A stretch of DNA of 64,000 bases from Streptomyces sp. NRRL S-340 (GTDB lineage: Bacteria > Actinomycetota > Actinomycetes > Streptomycetales > Streptomycetaceae): positions 1-64,000 of the forward strand of contig NZ_JOIY01000028.1 of assembly GCF_000720185.1 (NCBI RefSeq), written 5' to 3'. A model generated the notes under the pieces. It had not been told where the DNA came from, did no database searches, and saw nothing but the letters and a program-made list of their open reading frames with translations. Both the position numbers and the translations under genes were made by a program. Shown one piece after another: positions 7,559 through 15,700 of this stretch; the first letter of the stretch is position 1, and every line of letters begins with the position of its first letter.

Positions 7559-9541
7559 TTCTTCAGTGGCCCGCGCCGCTCCCGCCCGCCCGGCCGCCGG
7601 GGACGCGACCTCGTCCCACCGGTCCAGGGCCTCGCGCAGCGCGCTTCGCGTCGTGACCCCCAGCTTCGGGAAGAGGCGGTACAGGTGGGTGACGACGGTC
7701 CGCTCGGGCAGCCGCGTCCGCTCGCCGATCTCCGTGTTCGTCAGCCCGCGCGCCGCCAGGTTGGCTATCTCCCGCTCCCGCGCGGTCAACCGCACCGCGG
7801 GCCGCCGCACCGCGCCGGCCAGTGCTTCGACGGCCCTCAGCTCGTCCCGGGCCGAACGGGCCCAGCCGACGGCGCCCAGCAGGTCGAAGGCTTCCGCGGC
7901 CAGGGCCAGCGGCCGCAGGGCGGCCGGGCCGCCCCCGCGGCGCCGCACACTCCTCGCGTACGCCAGTCGGACCAGCGCCAGTTCGAACGGGAAGCGCGCC
8001 CCGCTCGGGTGGGATTCGGCGCGGGCGAACAGGGCGGCGGCCTCCGCCTCGTCGTCGGCGGTGATCGCCAAGGCGCCGTGGGTGAGCAGGGCCAGGCGCG
8101 GCGAGACACCGGGAAGACCGGCGTCCCGCGCGGCCGGCGCATGCTCCCGGGCCTGCCGCAGCCGCCCGGTACCGAGCGCCGCCTCCACCAGGTCGAACAG
8201 GGTGCGCGACGCCTGGTGCGCGCAGGGCCGGAAGGCACCCGGGGCGGTGATACCGGTGGCATGCCGGCACGCGGTCTCGAAGTCGCCGTCGCTCAGCGCC
8301 GCCGTGACCGCGTGGTTCTCGCTCCGCTCCGCGGCCCGGGGCGGGCAGTCCCCCGCCGCGACGGCAGCACCGCTCCGGGACGCAGAACCCGCCGCCGCCG
8401 TGACCGCGGCCGCCTCCGTGACCGCGGCCGCCTTCTCGTCCGGGTCGGCCGTGGCCGCCGCGAGAAGGGTGGCGTACCGGTCGAGGGTGTCGCGGCGGGT
8501 ACGGACCGGCTCGCCGTGGGCGACACGGCGCTGCCGGCCAGTGGCCGGCCGGACGACACTCGTCCGTACCAGCGGATGCCGCGATGCCGATGCGCCGGTG
8601 TCCGGACCGGCGACCGACAGGCCGCGTGCCACCGCCTCCTCCCCGTCGCGCACGCGGTAGCGGGTCCCGGCGGCCGCGCCGTGACCCGGCTCGGCTCCCG
8701 CTCCGTCGAGCGCGCCCCTCACCGGCTCCGCGCGGACGGGGCCGCTCAGCTCGGCGATGCGGGCGCCGTAACGTTGCTGCAGCTGTCCGGACAGCGGTGC
8801 GTACCGGGTGCCCCACGGACCGTCCGGCGCCCGGTCCGCGACAGGACCGCCGAGACGGGGCGGCAGTTCGAGCAGTGCCAGGGGATTGCCCCGGGCCTGG
8901 TCCAGCACCAGCCGGTGGACGCGTCCGCTCCACAAGGGGTGGTACCGGACCAGCAGGAAAGCGGCATCGTCGGCACCGAGAACGGCGACCGGGGCCCGCG
9001 TCAGCGCGGCGGCGGGGAAGCGCAAGGCGAGGGGGGCGCCGTCGCGGGAGGCCACGCGGACCTGCACCCGGAGACCGGCCGGCCGCCGGCCTGCGGACCC
9101 GCACACGGCATCGCCGGCGTCGTCCAGCCGGTGACCGCCGTCGGGCACGATCAGCAGCGGCCGGACCGCGGCGACGGACGACAGCAGGCGGAGCCACGCC
9201 CCGCCGAGGGCCATGACCGGCGGGGGCGTGCCCTCGGTCCGACCGGACCCCGCGTCGCACACCACGCCGGTGCCGGCGTCGGGCGGGGCCGCGGCGAGCA
9301 GCGGATACAGGATCTGCCGCAGCCCGGCGCGGGGCAGCTCCGCCTCCGCCTCGACCCCGGCCACCCGGATCACCAGCGGGCCCTGCCCGGCAACCAGGGT
9401 CGCCACGTCGTCCAGCAGGATGCTCTTGCCCACACCCGAACCGCCCGGCAGGAGAAGGCAGTTGCCCTCAGTGGCTCCGACGGACTCCCACAGTCCCACC
9501 CGTTCCGCGTCCCGCCCGACCAGCACCGTGGTTGATGTCAT
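7550..9541 (-). CDS. ATPase-LuxR (LAL-type) regulator, reduced
   Basis: Large LuxR-family regulator (663 aa) with an N-terminal NTPase and a C-terminal LuxR helix-turn-helix. Walker A is GGSGVGKS (residues 33-40). The expected Walker B region reads LLIVPDGGHRLDDA, which departs from the usual hydrophobic-DD/DE pattern. The C-terminal HTH begins RLTAREREIANLAARGLTNT. Family members are usually 850-1000 aa, so this is short and the middle is alanine/arginine-rich and poorly recognisable. It is divergent from the TetR gene at 9721 with a 26-bp palindrome between, so TetR repression is likely. Targets are unknown; the adjacent MFS gene is one candidate. Confidence 0.75.
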   Translation of the reverse strand: MTSTTVLVGRDAERVGLWESVGATEGNCLLLPGGSGVGKSILLDDVATLVAGQGPLVIRVAGVEAEAELPRAGLRQILYPLLAAAPPDAGTGVVCDAGSGRTEGTPPPVMALGGAWLRLLSSVAAVRPLLIVPDGGHRLDDAGDAVCGSAGRRPAGLRVQVRVASRDGAPLALRFPAAALTRAPVAVLGADDAAFLLVRYHPLWSGRVHRLVLDQARGNPLALLELPPRLGGPVADRAPDGPWGTRYAPLSGQLQQRYGARIAELSGPVRAEPVRGALDGAGAEPGHGAAAGTRYRVRDGEEAVARGLSVAGPDTGASASRHPLVRTSVVRPATGRQRRVAHGEPVRTRRDTLDRYATLLAAATADPDEKAAAVTEAAAVTAAAGSASRSGAAVAAGDCPPRAAERSENHAVTAALSDGDFETACRHATGITAPGAFRPCAHQASRTLFDLVEAALGTGRLRQAREHAPAARDAGLPGVSPRLALLTHGALAITADDEAEAAALFARAESHPSGARFPFELALVRLAYARSVRRRGGGPAALRPLALAAEAFDLLGAVGWARSARDELRAVEALAGAVRRPAVRLTAREREIANLAARGLTNTEIGERTRLPERTVVTHLYRLFPKLGVTTRSALREALDRWDEVASPAAGRAGAARATEEWT

Positions 9542-9630
9542 GTCCCCGCTCCCTCACCGCAGCCCCGCGCCGAGCGTGCCGCGGCCCCTCGCATACGGGC
9601 GAGCAGAACCCGGAGCACTGCCGGGCACCT

Positions 9631-9656
9631 CTTTCAACTACCCGGTTAGTTGAAAG
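9631..9656. promoter_or_regulatory. 26-bp perfect palindrome, likely operator of TetR 9721
   Basis: CTTTCAACTA (9631-9640) and TAGTTGAAAG (9647-9656) are perfect 10-bp arms around a 6-bp spacer, between two divergent genes. A second imperfect palindrome, AACTGT (9675-9680) and ACAGTT (9688-9693), lies beside it and overlaps a leftward TTGACA (9684-9679). Confidence 0.7.
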
Positions 9657-9708
9657 TGAACATCCGGGTCGGTGAACTGTCAAGTAAACAGTTAGTTAGT
9701 AGCTGCGC

Positions 9709-9714
9709 TATCCT
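9709..9714 (+). promoter_or_regulatory. -10 box of TetR 9721, leaderless
   Basis: TATCCT ends 6 nt before the ATG at 9721, so transcription would start at the start codon. The TetR gene at 10633 has the same 6-nt spacing from its TAACCT. Confidence 0.45.
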
Positions 9715-9720
9715 CGGCAC

Positions 9721-10281
9721 ATGCAGCGCGACGCCGAAGCCACCAAGCAACGACTCATCGCGGCCGGACGGGCCGAATTCGCCGCGTACGGGCTCAACGG
9801 CGCCCGTGTCGACCGCATCGCCGACGCCGCGCAGTGCAACAAGGCCCAGATCTACCACTACTTCAAGAGCAAGGCGGGACTCTTCGAAGCGGTCTGGAAC
9901 AGCCTGGTCGAGCACATCATCGTGCACCTGCCGCAGGACGCCGAGGACCTGCCCGAGGTGGCGGCGAACCTCAGCGACATCTACGCCCGGTACCCGGAGT
10001 TCCCGCGGCTGATCACCTGGCAGCGCATGGAGCGGGGCGACCAGACGCCCAATGAACAGGCGATGGAGGACGTGCGCAGGAGAAGCGCCCTCATCGCCGA
10101 CGCTCAGGCCAAGGGCGTGGTCTCCACCCGGTTCGAGGCCCGGGTGCTGCTCGCCCTGCTGATCCACATCGCGATGCTGTGGGAGGCGGCCAACCCCGAG
10201 GTGCTGGCGGTGGTGGACATCGACGACAGTCACCAGCGCCGCGAGATCGTGAAGCGCGTCACCGCCGCACTGGTGAACTGA
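9721..10281 (+). CDS. TetR-family regulator
   Basis: TetR repressor (186 aa). The N-terminal HTH spans residues about 8-52, with the recognition-helix region AAQCNKAQIYHYFKSKAGLF. The C-terminal ligand domain begins with the family-like VWNSLVEHII. It is divergently arranged with the LuxR gene, with the 26-bp palindrome between them, so autoregulation and control of the LuxR gene are expected. No SD is visible and a -10 lies 6 nt upstream, so a leaderless message is likely. Its operator sequence is unlike the TGGAC set, so it is probably not the regulator of that regulon. Confidence 0.9.
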   Translation: MQRDAEATKQRLIAAGRAEFAAYGLNGARVDRIADAAQCNKAQIYHYFKSKAGLFEAVWNSLVEHIIVHLPQDAEDLPEVAANLSDIYARYPEFPRLITWQRMERGDQTPNEQAMEDVRRRSALIADAQAKGVVSTRFEARVLLALLIHIAMLWEAANPEVLAVVDIDDSHQRREIVKRVTAALVN

Positions 10282-10530
10282 ACGGGTCCCGTCCCGAGGC
10301 CGCGGGCGCGATCACTCTGGGGTGACCCCGGGTGTCGGGGTGCGGACCGGTGCGTCCGGCCTCGTCGACAGCGGCCGGTGGAATGAGGAACAGGTCGACA
10401 ATCACAGCAGGGGTGGTGCGGGTGTTCCTTCTCCGTCGCCCCGGACACACCCCGGACGTGTTTTCGGCACACCTGTCGCCACAGGAAAGCCGACGACCGG
10501 AGGTGTCCACGACGCGCGGACGATGCCTTT

Positions 10531-10546
10531 TGGACCAACAAGTCCA
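10531..10546. promoter_or_regulatory. TGGAC operator 3
   Basis: TGGACCAACAAGTCCA: perfect arms, 102 bp upstream of the TetR gene at 10633 and just ahead of an AAAGGAG SD. Confidence 0.7.
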
Positions 10547-10595
10547 CGAAAGGAGCAGGCATATGGGTACCTAACGGACAGCAGCTCGCTCAGAC

Positions 10596-10611
10596 TGGAC
10601 TAAATCCTCCA
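10596..10611. promoter_or_regulatory. TGGAC operator 4 (TetR 10633 promoter)
   Basis: TGGACTAAATCCTCCA: one arm mismatch. It spans the -35 position of the TetR promoter; TAACCT at 10621-10626 is a -10 candidate ending 6 nt before the ATG. This supports autoregulation. Confidence 0.6.
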
Positions 10612-10632
10612 GAGTTGCAGTAACCTGACGCC

Positions 10633-11286
10633 ATGGCACTGACTGCGAAGGGCCGTGCTACCCGGCAGCGCATCATCGAAGGAGCGGCGGCACACATGCG
10701 CGGCGACGCTCCGGGGACGGTGACGCTGGACGACATCAGGGCGATCACGGGCACCAGCAAGGGACAGCTCTTCCACTACTTCCCCGGTGGCAAGGAGGAG
10801 ATCCTCCTTGCCGTCGCCCGCCATGAGGCCGAGCGCGTCATCACGGACCAGCAGCCCCACGTCGACTCGCTCACCTCCTGGCCGGCCTGGACACGCTGGC
10901 GGGACGCCGTGGTGGCGCGCTACCAGGCACAGGGCGCCCACTGCCCGCTCGGCAACCTGATGGACCAGGTGGGCAGCACCCCGGGCGCCGCCGAGGTCGC
11001 CGCGTCCCTGCTCCGACGCTGGCAACGACTCCTGCGGGAGGGGATCACCGCCATGCGGGCCGAAGAGCTCATCGACCCGGCGCTCGACGCCGACCAGGCC
11101 GCGGCGGCCTTCATCGCGGGCATACAGGGCGGCGTCCAGATGCTCCGCTCGACCGGTGACAGCACCCCTCTCGAGGCGGTCATCGACATCCTCATCGCCC
11201 ATCTGAAGGGACGGAGCGCCCAGGGCACCGGACTCTCCGCGGCACTCACACCTGAAAACACATATGTCCTACACTCACATGTATGA
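10633..11286 (+). CDS. TetR regulator, LmrA/YxaF type (candidate master of the TGGAC regulon)
   Basis: TetR repressor (217 aa). The HTH includes TLDDIRAITGTSKGQLFHYF followed by the FPGGK motif. The CPLGNLMDQVG segment near residue 100 is shared with the TetR at 39268 and is typical of LmrA/YxaF-like proteins. Known LmrA and YxaF (QdoR) of Bacillus subtilis bind palindromes of the TAGAC/GTCTA kind, respond to flavonoids and control an MFS pump. The TGGAC-N6-GTCCA sites here resemble those, and two lie upstream of this gene. The stop overlaps the GNAT start (ATGA), so the two are co-translated. Its role as master regulator is inference. Confidence 0.88.
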   Translation: MALTAKGRATRQRIIEGAAAHMRGDAPGTVTLDDIRAITGTSKGQLFHYFPGGKEEILLAVARHEAERVITDQQPHVDSLTSWPAWTRWRDAVVARYQAQGAHCPLGNLMDQVGSTPGAAEVAASLLRRWQRLLREGITAMRAEELIDPALDADQAAAAFIAGIQGGVQMLRSTGDSTPLEAVIDILIAHLKGRSAQGTGLSAALTPENTYVLHSHV

Positions 11287-12056
11287 CCAATAGTGACAAC
11301 GTGTCCGATGCGTCCGCAGCCTTTCTGGCAGCGGTCGAAGCACTCGCCGGCACCCTCCCGAACGGCTTCGTCGGCCGCGGCCCCGACGGCGCTCTCCTGG
11401 CGTTCACCCGGTCGCGGATACCCGCGCTGAACGGCATCCTGAGCGCGTCGGCCGTCCCGGACACGAAGGAGATCGGCCCGCTCTGCGACGAGGCAGAGGC
11501 ACAGGCGCAGCAAGTGCCCTGGAGCATCCGGCTGCGGGGGGAGCCGGATGCGGAGATCGTCCGCATCGCCGCCGCGCACGGCCTGCACACCCTCACCCGG
11601 CAGGCGTTCATGCTGCTGCCGCTCGAAGAGGAGCGGGACGTGACAAAGCCGCAGGAGCCCGTCTCCGTACGCCCGCTGCACGAGGACGAGTTCGAGACCT
11701 TCGCCACCGTCCTGGGAGCCGCGTTCGAGGCTCCGCCCGCCATCCTCACAAGCCTCTACACACCGCTCGTGCTCGGACGCCCCTTCGTCCGCGCGTACCT
11801 CGCGGAGGCGGACGGCGTGCCGGCGGCGGCCGGGCTGGCCATCCTGACACAGGGCCACGCCGGTCTCGCCAACATCGGCACCCTGCCCGGGTACCGCCGG
11901 CGGGGCCTCGGCCGGGCGGTGACCGAGGCACTGCTGCGGGACGCGCGAGAATCCGGAGCACACACGGCGTATCTGCATTCGGGCGAGGAGAGCGAGCCGT
12001 TCTTCCAGCAGGCCGGTTTCCGCACCGAGGAGTCCTGGTCCGCTTTCACGGCCTGA
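11283..12056 (+). CDS. GNAT-family N-acetyltransferase
   Basis: Acetyl-CoA-dependent acetyltransferase (257 aa). An N-terminal half of unclear role precedes a GNAT domain from about residue 125, with the acetyl-CoA pyrophosphate-binding motif YRRRGLGRAVTEALL near 205-220 and the terminal strand FFQQAGFRTEESW. The substrate is unknown; small-molecule modification for resistance is possible. The start ATG overlaps the TetR stop by 4 nt, so it should share the TetR promoter and operators. Confidence 0.85.
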   Translation: MTNSDNVSDASAAFLAAVEALAGTLPNGFVGRGPDGALLAFTRSRIPALNGILSASAVPDTKEIGPLCDEAEAQAQQVPWSIRLRGEPDAEIVRIAAAHGLHTLTRQAFMLLPLEEERDVTKPQEPVSVRPLHEDEFETFATVLGAAFEAPPAILTSLYTPLVLGRPFVRAYLAEADGVPAAAGLAILTQGHAGLANIGTLPGYRRRGLGRAVTEALLRDARESGAHTAYLHSGEESEPFFQQAGFRTEESWSAFTA

Positions 12057-12310
12057 CCCACCGGGCGGGGAGAAACACACGCGTGACCGGTTCCCGGCCC
12101 ACCGCGTGGGTGGTCATTCAAAACGTCTGCCGCCGTACGGAGTCGTGGCGACGATCGATCCCCCGTCGTCGGCGCACAGGCGCACATACGAATCGGGTCG
12201 TCGCCCCGTACGCCCTCGCTTGATCCACTGATCGTGTATACGCGTGACGGGCCTCCCGCGCGTACGGGCTCACCACCGGCGCCGAGCGCGGCCACGTACC
12301 GGAGCTGAGT

Positions 12311-13066
12311 GTGAGAGCTGTAGGTGCGTCCGAGTTCGGAGGCACGTAGAAGCTCACCGTGTTCGATCTGCCGGAGCCGCACGCCGGTCCGGAACAGGTG
12401 CGTGTGCGTGTGCGCGTGCGTGTGCGTGCGGCGACGGTCGATTCCGCCGACCGGTACGTCCGAGCGGCGCCGTGGACCTCGGCGCGGTACGGCCGCCGCA
12501 CATCCTCGGTCTCGAGGCAGCGGGGGCCGTCGACGAGACCGGCCCGGGGCAGCCACCGGGCTGCGGATCGGCGACCGGGTGGTGGCGGTGGCCTCACCCG
12601 TCGAGCCCATGGGCGGCGCGTACGCCGGGTCCGTCGCGCTGCCCGCCTGGCGCGTCGCCCGCGCGCCCGCGGGCAGCAGCCACAGCGAGGCGGCCACCCT
12701 TCCGATGAACGGGCTCACCGCCCGCCACGCCCTGGACCCGCTCGGCCTGCCCCGGGGCCGGCCGTCGCGGTCACCGGCGGCGCCGGTGCGGTCGGCGGCT
12801 ACGTGGTGCAGATGGCCGAGGCCCAGGGACTCACCGTGGTCGCGGTCGCCGCGCCGGCCGACGAGGAACTCGTCCGTGCTCTGGGTGCCGATCTGGTCGT
12901 GGACCGCGACGGCGGCCTCGCGCGGAACATCCTCGGGACCGTTCCCGGTGGCGTGCACGGACTCGTGGTCACCGTGGGCACCGGCGCGGCGGCGGTCCCC
13001 GCCGTGCGGGACGGCGGAGCGGTCCCCAGCCCCGTCGGTGGCGTGCGTTCCGCTCCCGCCACCCTC
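12311..13066 (+). pseudogene. MDR quinone oxidoreductase-like gene, broken
   Basis: Remnant of a zeta-crystallin-like NADPH oxidoreductase. From the GTG at 12311 the reading goes VRAVGASEFGGT, an in-frame TAG (12347-12349), then LTVFDLPEPHAGPEQ. It then needs frame changes at roughly 12470, 12550 and 12760 to recover HILGLEAAGAVDETG, then LRIGDRVVAVASP, then the Rossmann part VAVTGGAGAVGGYVVQMAEA. The C-terminus is lost where the convergent gene ends at 13067. A (GTGCGT)n-like run at about 12398-12432, near the first shift, may have helped slippage. Confidence 0.8.
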
Positions 13067-13612
13067 TCAGGGCGTGTTCAGTACCTCTCCGTCGCCGTAC
13101 ACCTGGGTGACCTCGACGTCGAGGACCGTGGAGATGCGGCCGAAGGACCAGTAGTAGCCCGCCACTTGCAGGACCTCCACCACCTCGCGCTCGGTGAGGA
13201 ACGCGCGTACCTCCTCGAACACCTCGTCCGGGACGCGGGGGCCGCGCACCACCTCCGCGGTGAAGCGGAGCAGCGCACGGTCGGCGGGCGACAGGTCCGG
13301 GCTGTCGAGCAGCCGCTCGCGGATCAGCCGCCGGGTCCGTTCGTCGACGCCTGCCGCCTGCGCCAACGGGTCGTGCTGGGCCGCGACGAAGGGGCTGCCG
13401 CTGTACTCGGCGACGGTGAGGATCACCAGTTCACGCGAACGGGCCGGAAGCTCCAGTGAGGTGAACAGCACCTTCGCGAACTGGACGAAGGGCCGCACCG
13501 TGCCTTGCGAGTGCGCCATCATCCGCACCATCGGGTCCGGCGGCAGCGACGCGACGAGTGCGCGTACGTCGTCCGGGAAGGAGACGGGATCGGGGTCGGT
13601 CAGACGGGGCAT
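13067..13612 (-). CDS. Carboxymuconolactone decarboxylase/AhpD-like protein
   Basis: Protein of the CMD/AhpD-like fold (181 aa). The helical core includes ELVILTVAEYSGSPFVAAQHDPLAQAAG, where the family often has a CxxxH pair. Here no cysteine pair is present, so the thiol peroxidase chemistry of AhpD is unlikely. Members without cysteines act as decarboxylases or have unknown roles. AAGGAAG lies 6 nt before the ATG. It begins 35 bp after the SnoaL gene upstream and is probably in one operon with it. Confidence 0.82.
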   Translation of the reverse strand: MPRLTDPDPVSFPDDVRALVASLPPDPMVRMMAHSQGTVRPFVQFAKVLFTSLELPARSRELVILTVAEYSGSPFVAAQHDPLAQAAGVDERTRRLIRERLLDSPDLSPADRALLRFTAEVVRGPRVPDEVFEEVRAFLTEREVVEVLQVAGYYWSFGRISTVLDVEVTQVYGDGEVLNTP

Positions 13613-13647
13613 GTCGTACTTCCTTCGTCGAGGGGAGAGGCGGTGGT

Positions 13648-14025
13648 TCAGGCGGCTTCTTCCGGCGGAACCTCGAAGCCGGTCTCGCTCAGATGCAGGA
13701 AGCGGCCGTCCTCGGCGAGGACGCCGAAGACCGCGACCTCCCGGTGCTGCTCTGAGCCGTCCTTGAGGGTGAGGCGGAAGACGTGCCGCTCGGCGTACAC
13801 GGAGCCGTCGCGCACCTCGTCGAGCACGGTCACGGTGCCCGCGGCGACCAGGCTCCTGATCCCGGCGACCATGGCCACGAACGCGGCACGGTCCAGCGTG
13901 CGGCCGTCGCTGCGGTGGGTGTAGTCCGGGGCGTAGTACCGGTCGATGGTCTCGCCCAGGCCCGCGTCCGGGTCGGGGTCGAAGACCAGGGCGCGGAGCG
14001 CCTCGCTGATACGGGCAGATTCCAT
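13648..14025 (-). CDS. SnoaL-like polyketide-cyclase-fold protein B
   Basis: Small SnoaL-fold protein (125 aa). DRYYAPDYTHRSDGRTLDR and the central HVFRLTLKDGSE strand fit the family. The ATG at 14025 is chosen because AAAGGA lies 8 nt upstream; the longer frame beginning at 14241 would add unrelated sequence. It is followed by the CMD-like gene. The function is open: cyclase or isomerase activity on an aromatic or polyketide substrate is possible. Confidence 0.78.
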   Translation of the reverse strand: MESARISEALRALVFDPDPDAGLGETIDRYYAPDYTHRSDGRTLDRAAFVAMVAGIRSLVAAGTVTVLDEVRDGSVYAERHVFRLTLKDGSEQHREVAVFGVLAEDGRFLHLSETGFEVPPEEAA

Positions 14026-14316
14026 GGAGATGTCCTTTGAGATATATGTCGATGAATGACCGACATGATGTCGATGCATGGCTCTATGCACACATGTCTG
14101 GTGCGGTCGAGTCGATCTCCCCGGGAGTTGAGGCGGCACACGCCATGACCGGCACGGCGCTGAAACACGCCACGCAGCGCCCGTGCCGCGCCTCCGGCGG
14201 GAATGCGCGGCGGCGGACACGCCGTCGAGCCACGTGCGCACCCTCGGACCTGTCCATCCGGTGCCGGAAGAGACCGCCGTCCGGGTTCCGGACCGGTCAT
14301 GTGAGCAGATGCCCGG
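14026..14316. promoter_or_regulatory. Promoter gap with ATGTCG/CGACAT palindrome
   Basis: ATGTCG (14046-14051) and CGACAT (14061-14066) form an inverted repeat, and TGTCGATG is repeated directly at 14047 and 14069 (22-bp period). This lies just upstream of the SnoaL B gene and looks like an operator unrelated to the TGGAC set. Confidence 0.4.
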
Positions 14317-15546
14317 TCAGCGCAGCTTACGGAAGGAAGCACGCAGGTCGTTGATCCACGCCTCGGGGTTCTCGTAGGGGCCGAAGTGGCCCCCCTTCTC
14401 ATGGACGTTCACGTCGCGGATGTCGGCGTAGAACCGGGCGCCGCCGTTCTCGAAGATTCCGATGCGTTCCTCGACGCTCTCCGCGCCGGGCGAGGAGTCG
14501 CCCAGCAGGAACGTGAAGCTGGCCGGGGCCTGCACGTAGGGGGTCTTGTCGTTGACCGGCTTCGGCGGGTAGAGGCTGGCGTTCTTGTAGGCGCGGATCG
14601 AGGAGCCGATGGCCTCGTTGACCCAGAAGATGGTGGCGAAGGTCAGGATGTCGTCGGCGGGCCAGTTGGCCTCGAAGTCGCCGTTGCGGTCGCTCCAGGT
14701 CTTGTACCGCTTCAGGATCCAGGCGAGCATGCCCACCGGGGAGTCGTTCAGTCCGTGGGTGATCGTCTGGCCGTCGAGGATGTGGGCTGCCACGTGCGAA
14801 ACGTAGATGTTGTTGCGCCGCACGAGCCGGGCCCGCTCCGCCGGCGGGAGGTTCTCGGTCTGCTGGCCGCCGGACAGGTCCCAGGGCCGGTCGCCCTGGA
14901 ACATCACGGGCGGCATCTCGTTGCCGAGGTGGATGCCGTAGAGGGAGTCCGCGTACTTGTGGCCCATGCGGGCGCCCACCAGCGCGCCGTAGTCGGCGGC
15001 GCCGATCCCGTACTTCTCGTAGCCGAGCACCTCGGTCATCAGGGTGTGGAAGCGGTCCGCGATGCTCGCGTAGTTCTCCCTGGGGTCGGTCAGCGGCGTG
15101 GAGAAGCCGAAGCCGGGCAGGGAGGGGACGATGACGTCGAAGGCGTCGGCGGGGTCGCCGCCGAAGGCGGCCGGGTCGGTGAGCGGCTTGATGACCTTGT
15201 TCCAGTGGGCGCTGGTCCACGGCCAGCCGTGCCCGAGGAGCAGCGGGACCGGAGCCGGGCCTGTTCCCCGCTCGTACATGAAGTGCACCGGGGTGCCCCC
15301 GATGTCCACGCGGTGCTGGTTGAAGGTGTTGAGCCGGGCCTCGGCCGCCCGCCAGTCGAAACCGTCGGCCCAGTACTCCACCAGGGGCTTGAGATAGGCG
15401 GTGCTCAGACCGTACCGGCCGTCCTCGTTCTCCGGGTCGGCGGCGAAGCGGGTCATCCTCAGCCGCGTCCGCAGGTCGTCGAGAACCTCCTGCTGGACGT
15501 TGACGGTGAACGGGGGGAGGGACCTGCCCGAAGGGGGGATGTTCAT
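14317..15546 (-). CDS. Epoxide hydrolase with EHN domain, copy 1
   Basis: Microsomal-type epoxide hydrolase (409 aa): an N-terminal EHN domain (about 12-115), then an alpha/beta-hydrolase fold. The oxyanion motif HGWP is at 106-109, the nucleophile is Asp185 in GAADYGALV, and the catalytic His387 is in KGGHFGPYENP. All key residues are present, so it should open epoxides to diols. It is a sister of the gene at 17187-18419. Two TGGAC operators lie 100-155 bp upstream of its start, so it belongs to the proposed regulon. Confidence 0.9.
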   Translation of the reverse strand: MNIPPSGRSLPPFTVNVQQEVLDDLRTRLRMTRFAADPENEDGRYGLSTAYLKPLVEYWADGFDWRAAEARLNTFNQHRVDIGGTPVHFMYERGTGPAPVPLLLGHGWPWTSAHWNKVIKPLTDPAAFGGDPADAFDVIVPSLPGFGFSTPLTDPRENYASIADRFHTLMTEVLGYEKYGIGAADYGALVGARMGHKYADSLYGIHLGNEMPPVMFQGDRPWDLSGGQQTENLPPAERARLVRRNNIYVSHVAAHILDGQTITHGLNDSPVGMLAWILKRYKTWSDRNGDFEANWPADDILTFATIFWVNEAIGSSIRAYKNASLYPPKPVNDKTPYVQAPASFTFLLGDSSPGAESVEERIGIFENGGARFYADIRDVNVHEKGGHFGPYENPEAWINDLRASFRKLR

Positions 15547-15647
15547 GGTGTCTGCTCCTTGTCACGACGGTGAGTCCACGCGCGGGTGCTGCGCTTCGGG
15601 TGGACCTTGTGCCTTGGGTCTTGTGCGCTGTGGGCCTCGGTCATCTA

Positions 15648-15663
15648 TGGACCTGGTAGTCCA
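15648..15663. promoter_or_regulatory. TGGAC operator 5
   Basis: TGGACCTGGTAGTCCA: perfect arms. It lies just downstream of the leftward -10 region of epoxide hydrolase 1. Confidence 0.75.
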
Positions 15664-15700
15664 AATAGCATGGCCCGAGAAAACTGGACCGTCAAGTTCA
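15664..15700 (-). promoter_or_regulatory. Promoter of epoxide hydrolase 1 with operator 6
   Basis: Operator 6 (15685-15700, TGGACCGTCAAGTTCA, one mismatch) contains the minus-strand -35 TTGACG. It is followed after 17 bp by CATGCT, then 3 nt, then operator 5. Spacing between the two operators is 37 bp. Confidence 0.6.

Larger units (their letters stand above)
10282..10632. other. 351-bp gap with two TGGAC operators and a 3-codon ORF
   Basis: The gap holds operators 3 and 4 and, at 10563, an ATG-GGT-ACC-TAA mini-ORF preceded by a good AAAGGAG SD. The first 200 bp carry short GC-rich inverted repeats but no gene I can support. Confidence 0.5.

Noticed and set aside
10332..10603. Small genes suggested by short frames before TetR 10633
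   Set aside because: No SD, and they cross operators 3 and 4; composition looks random.
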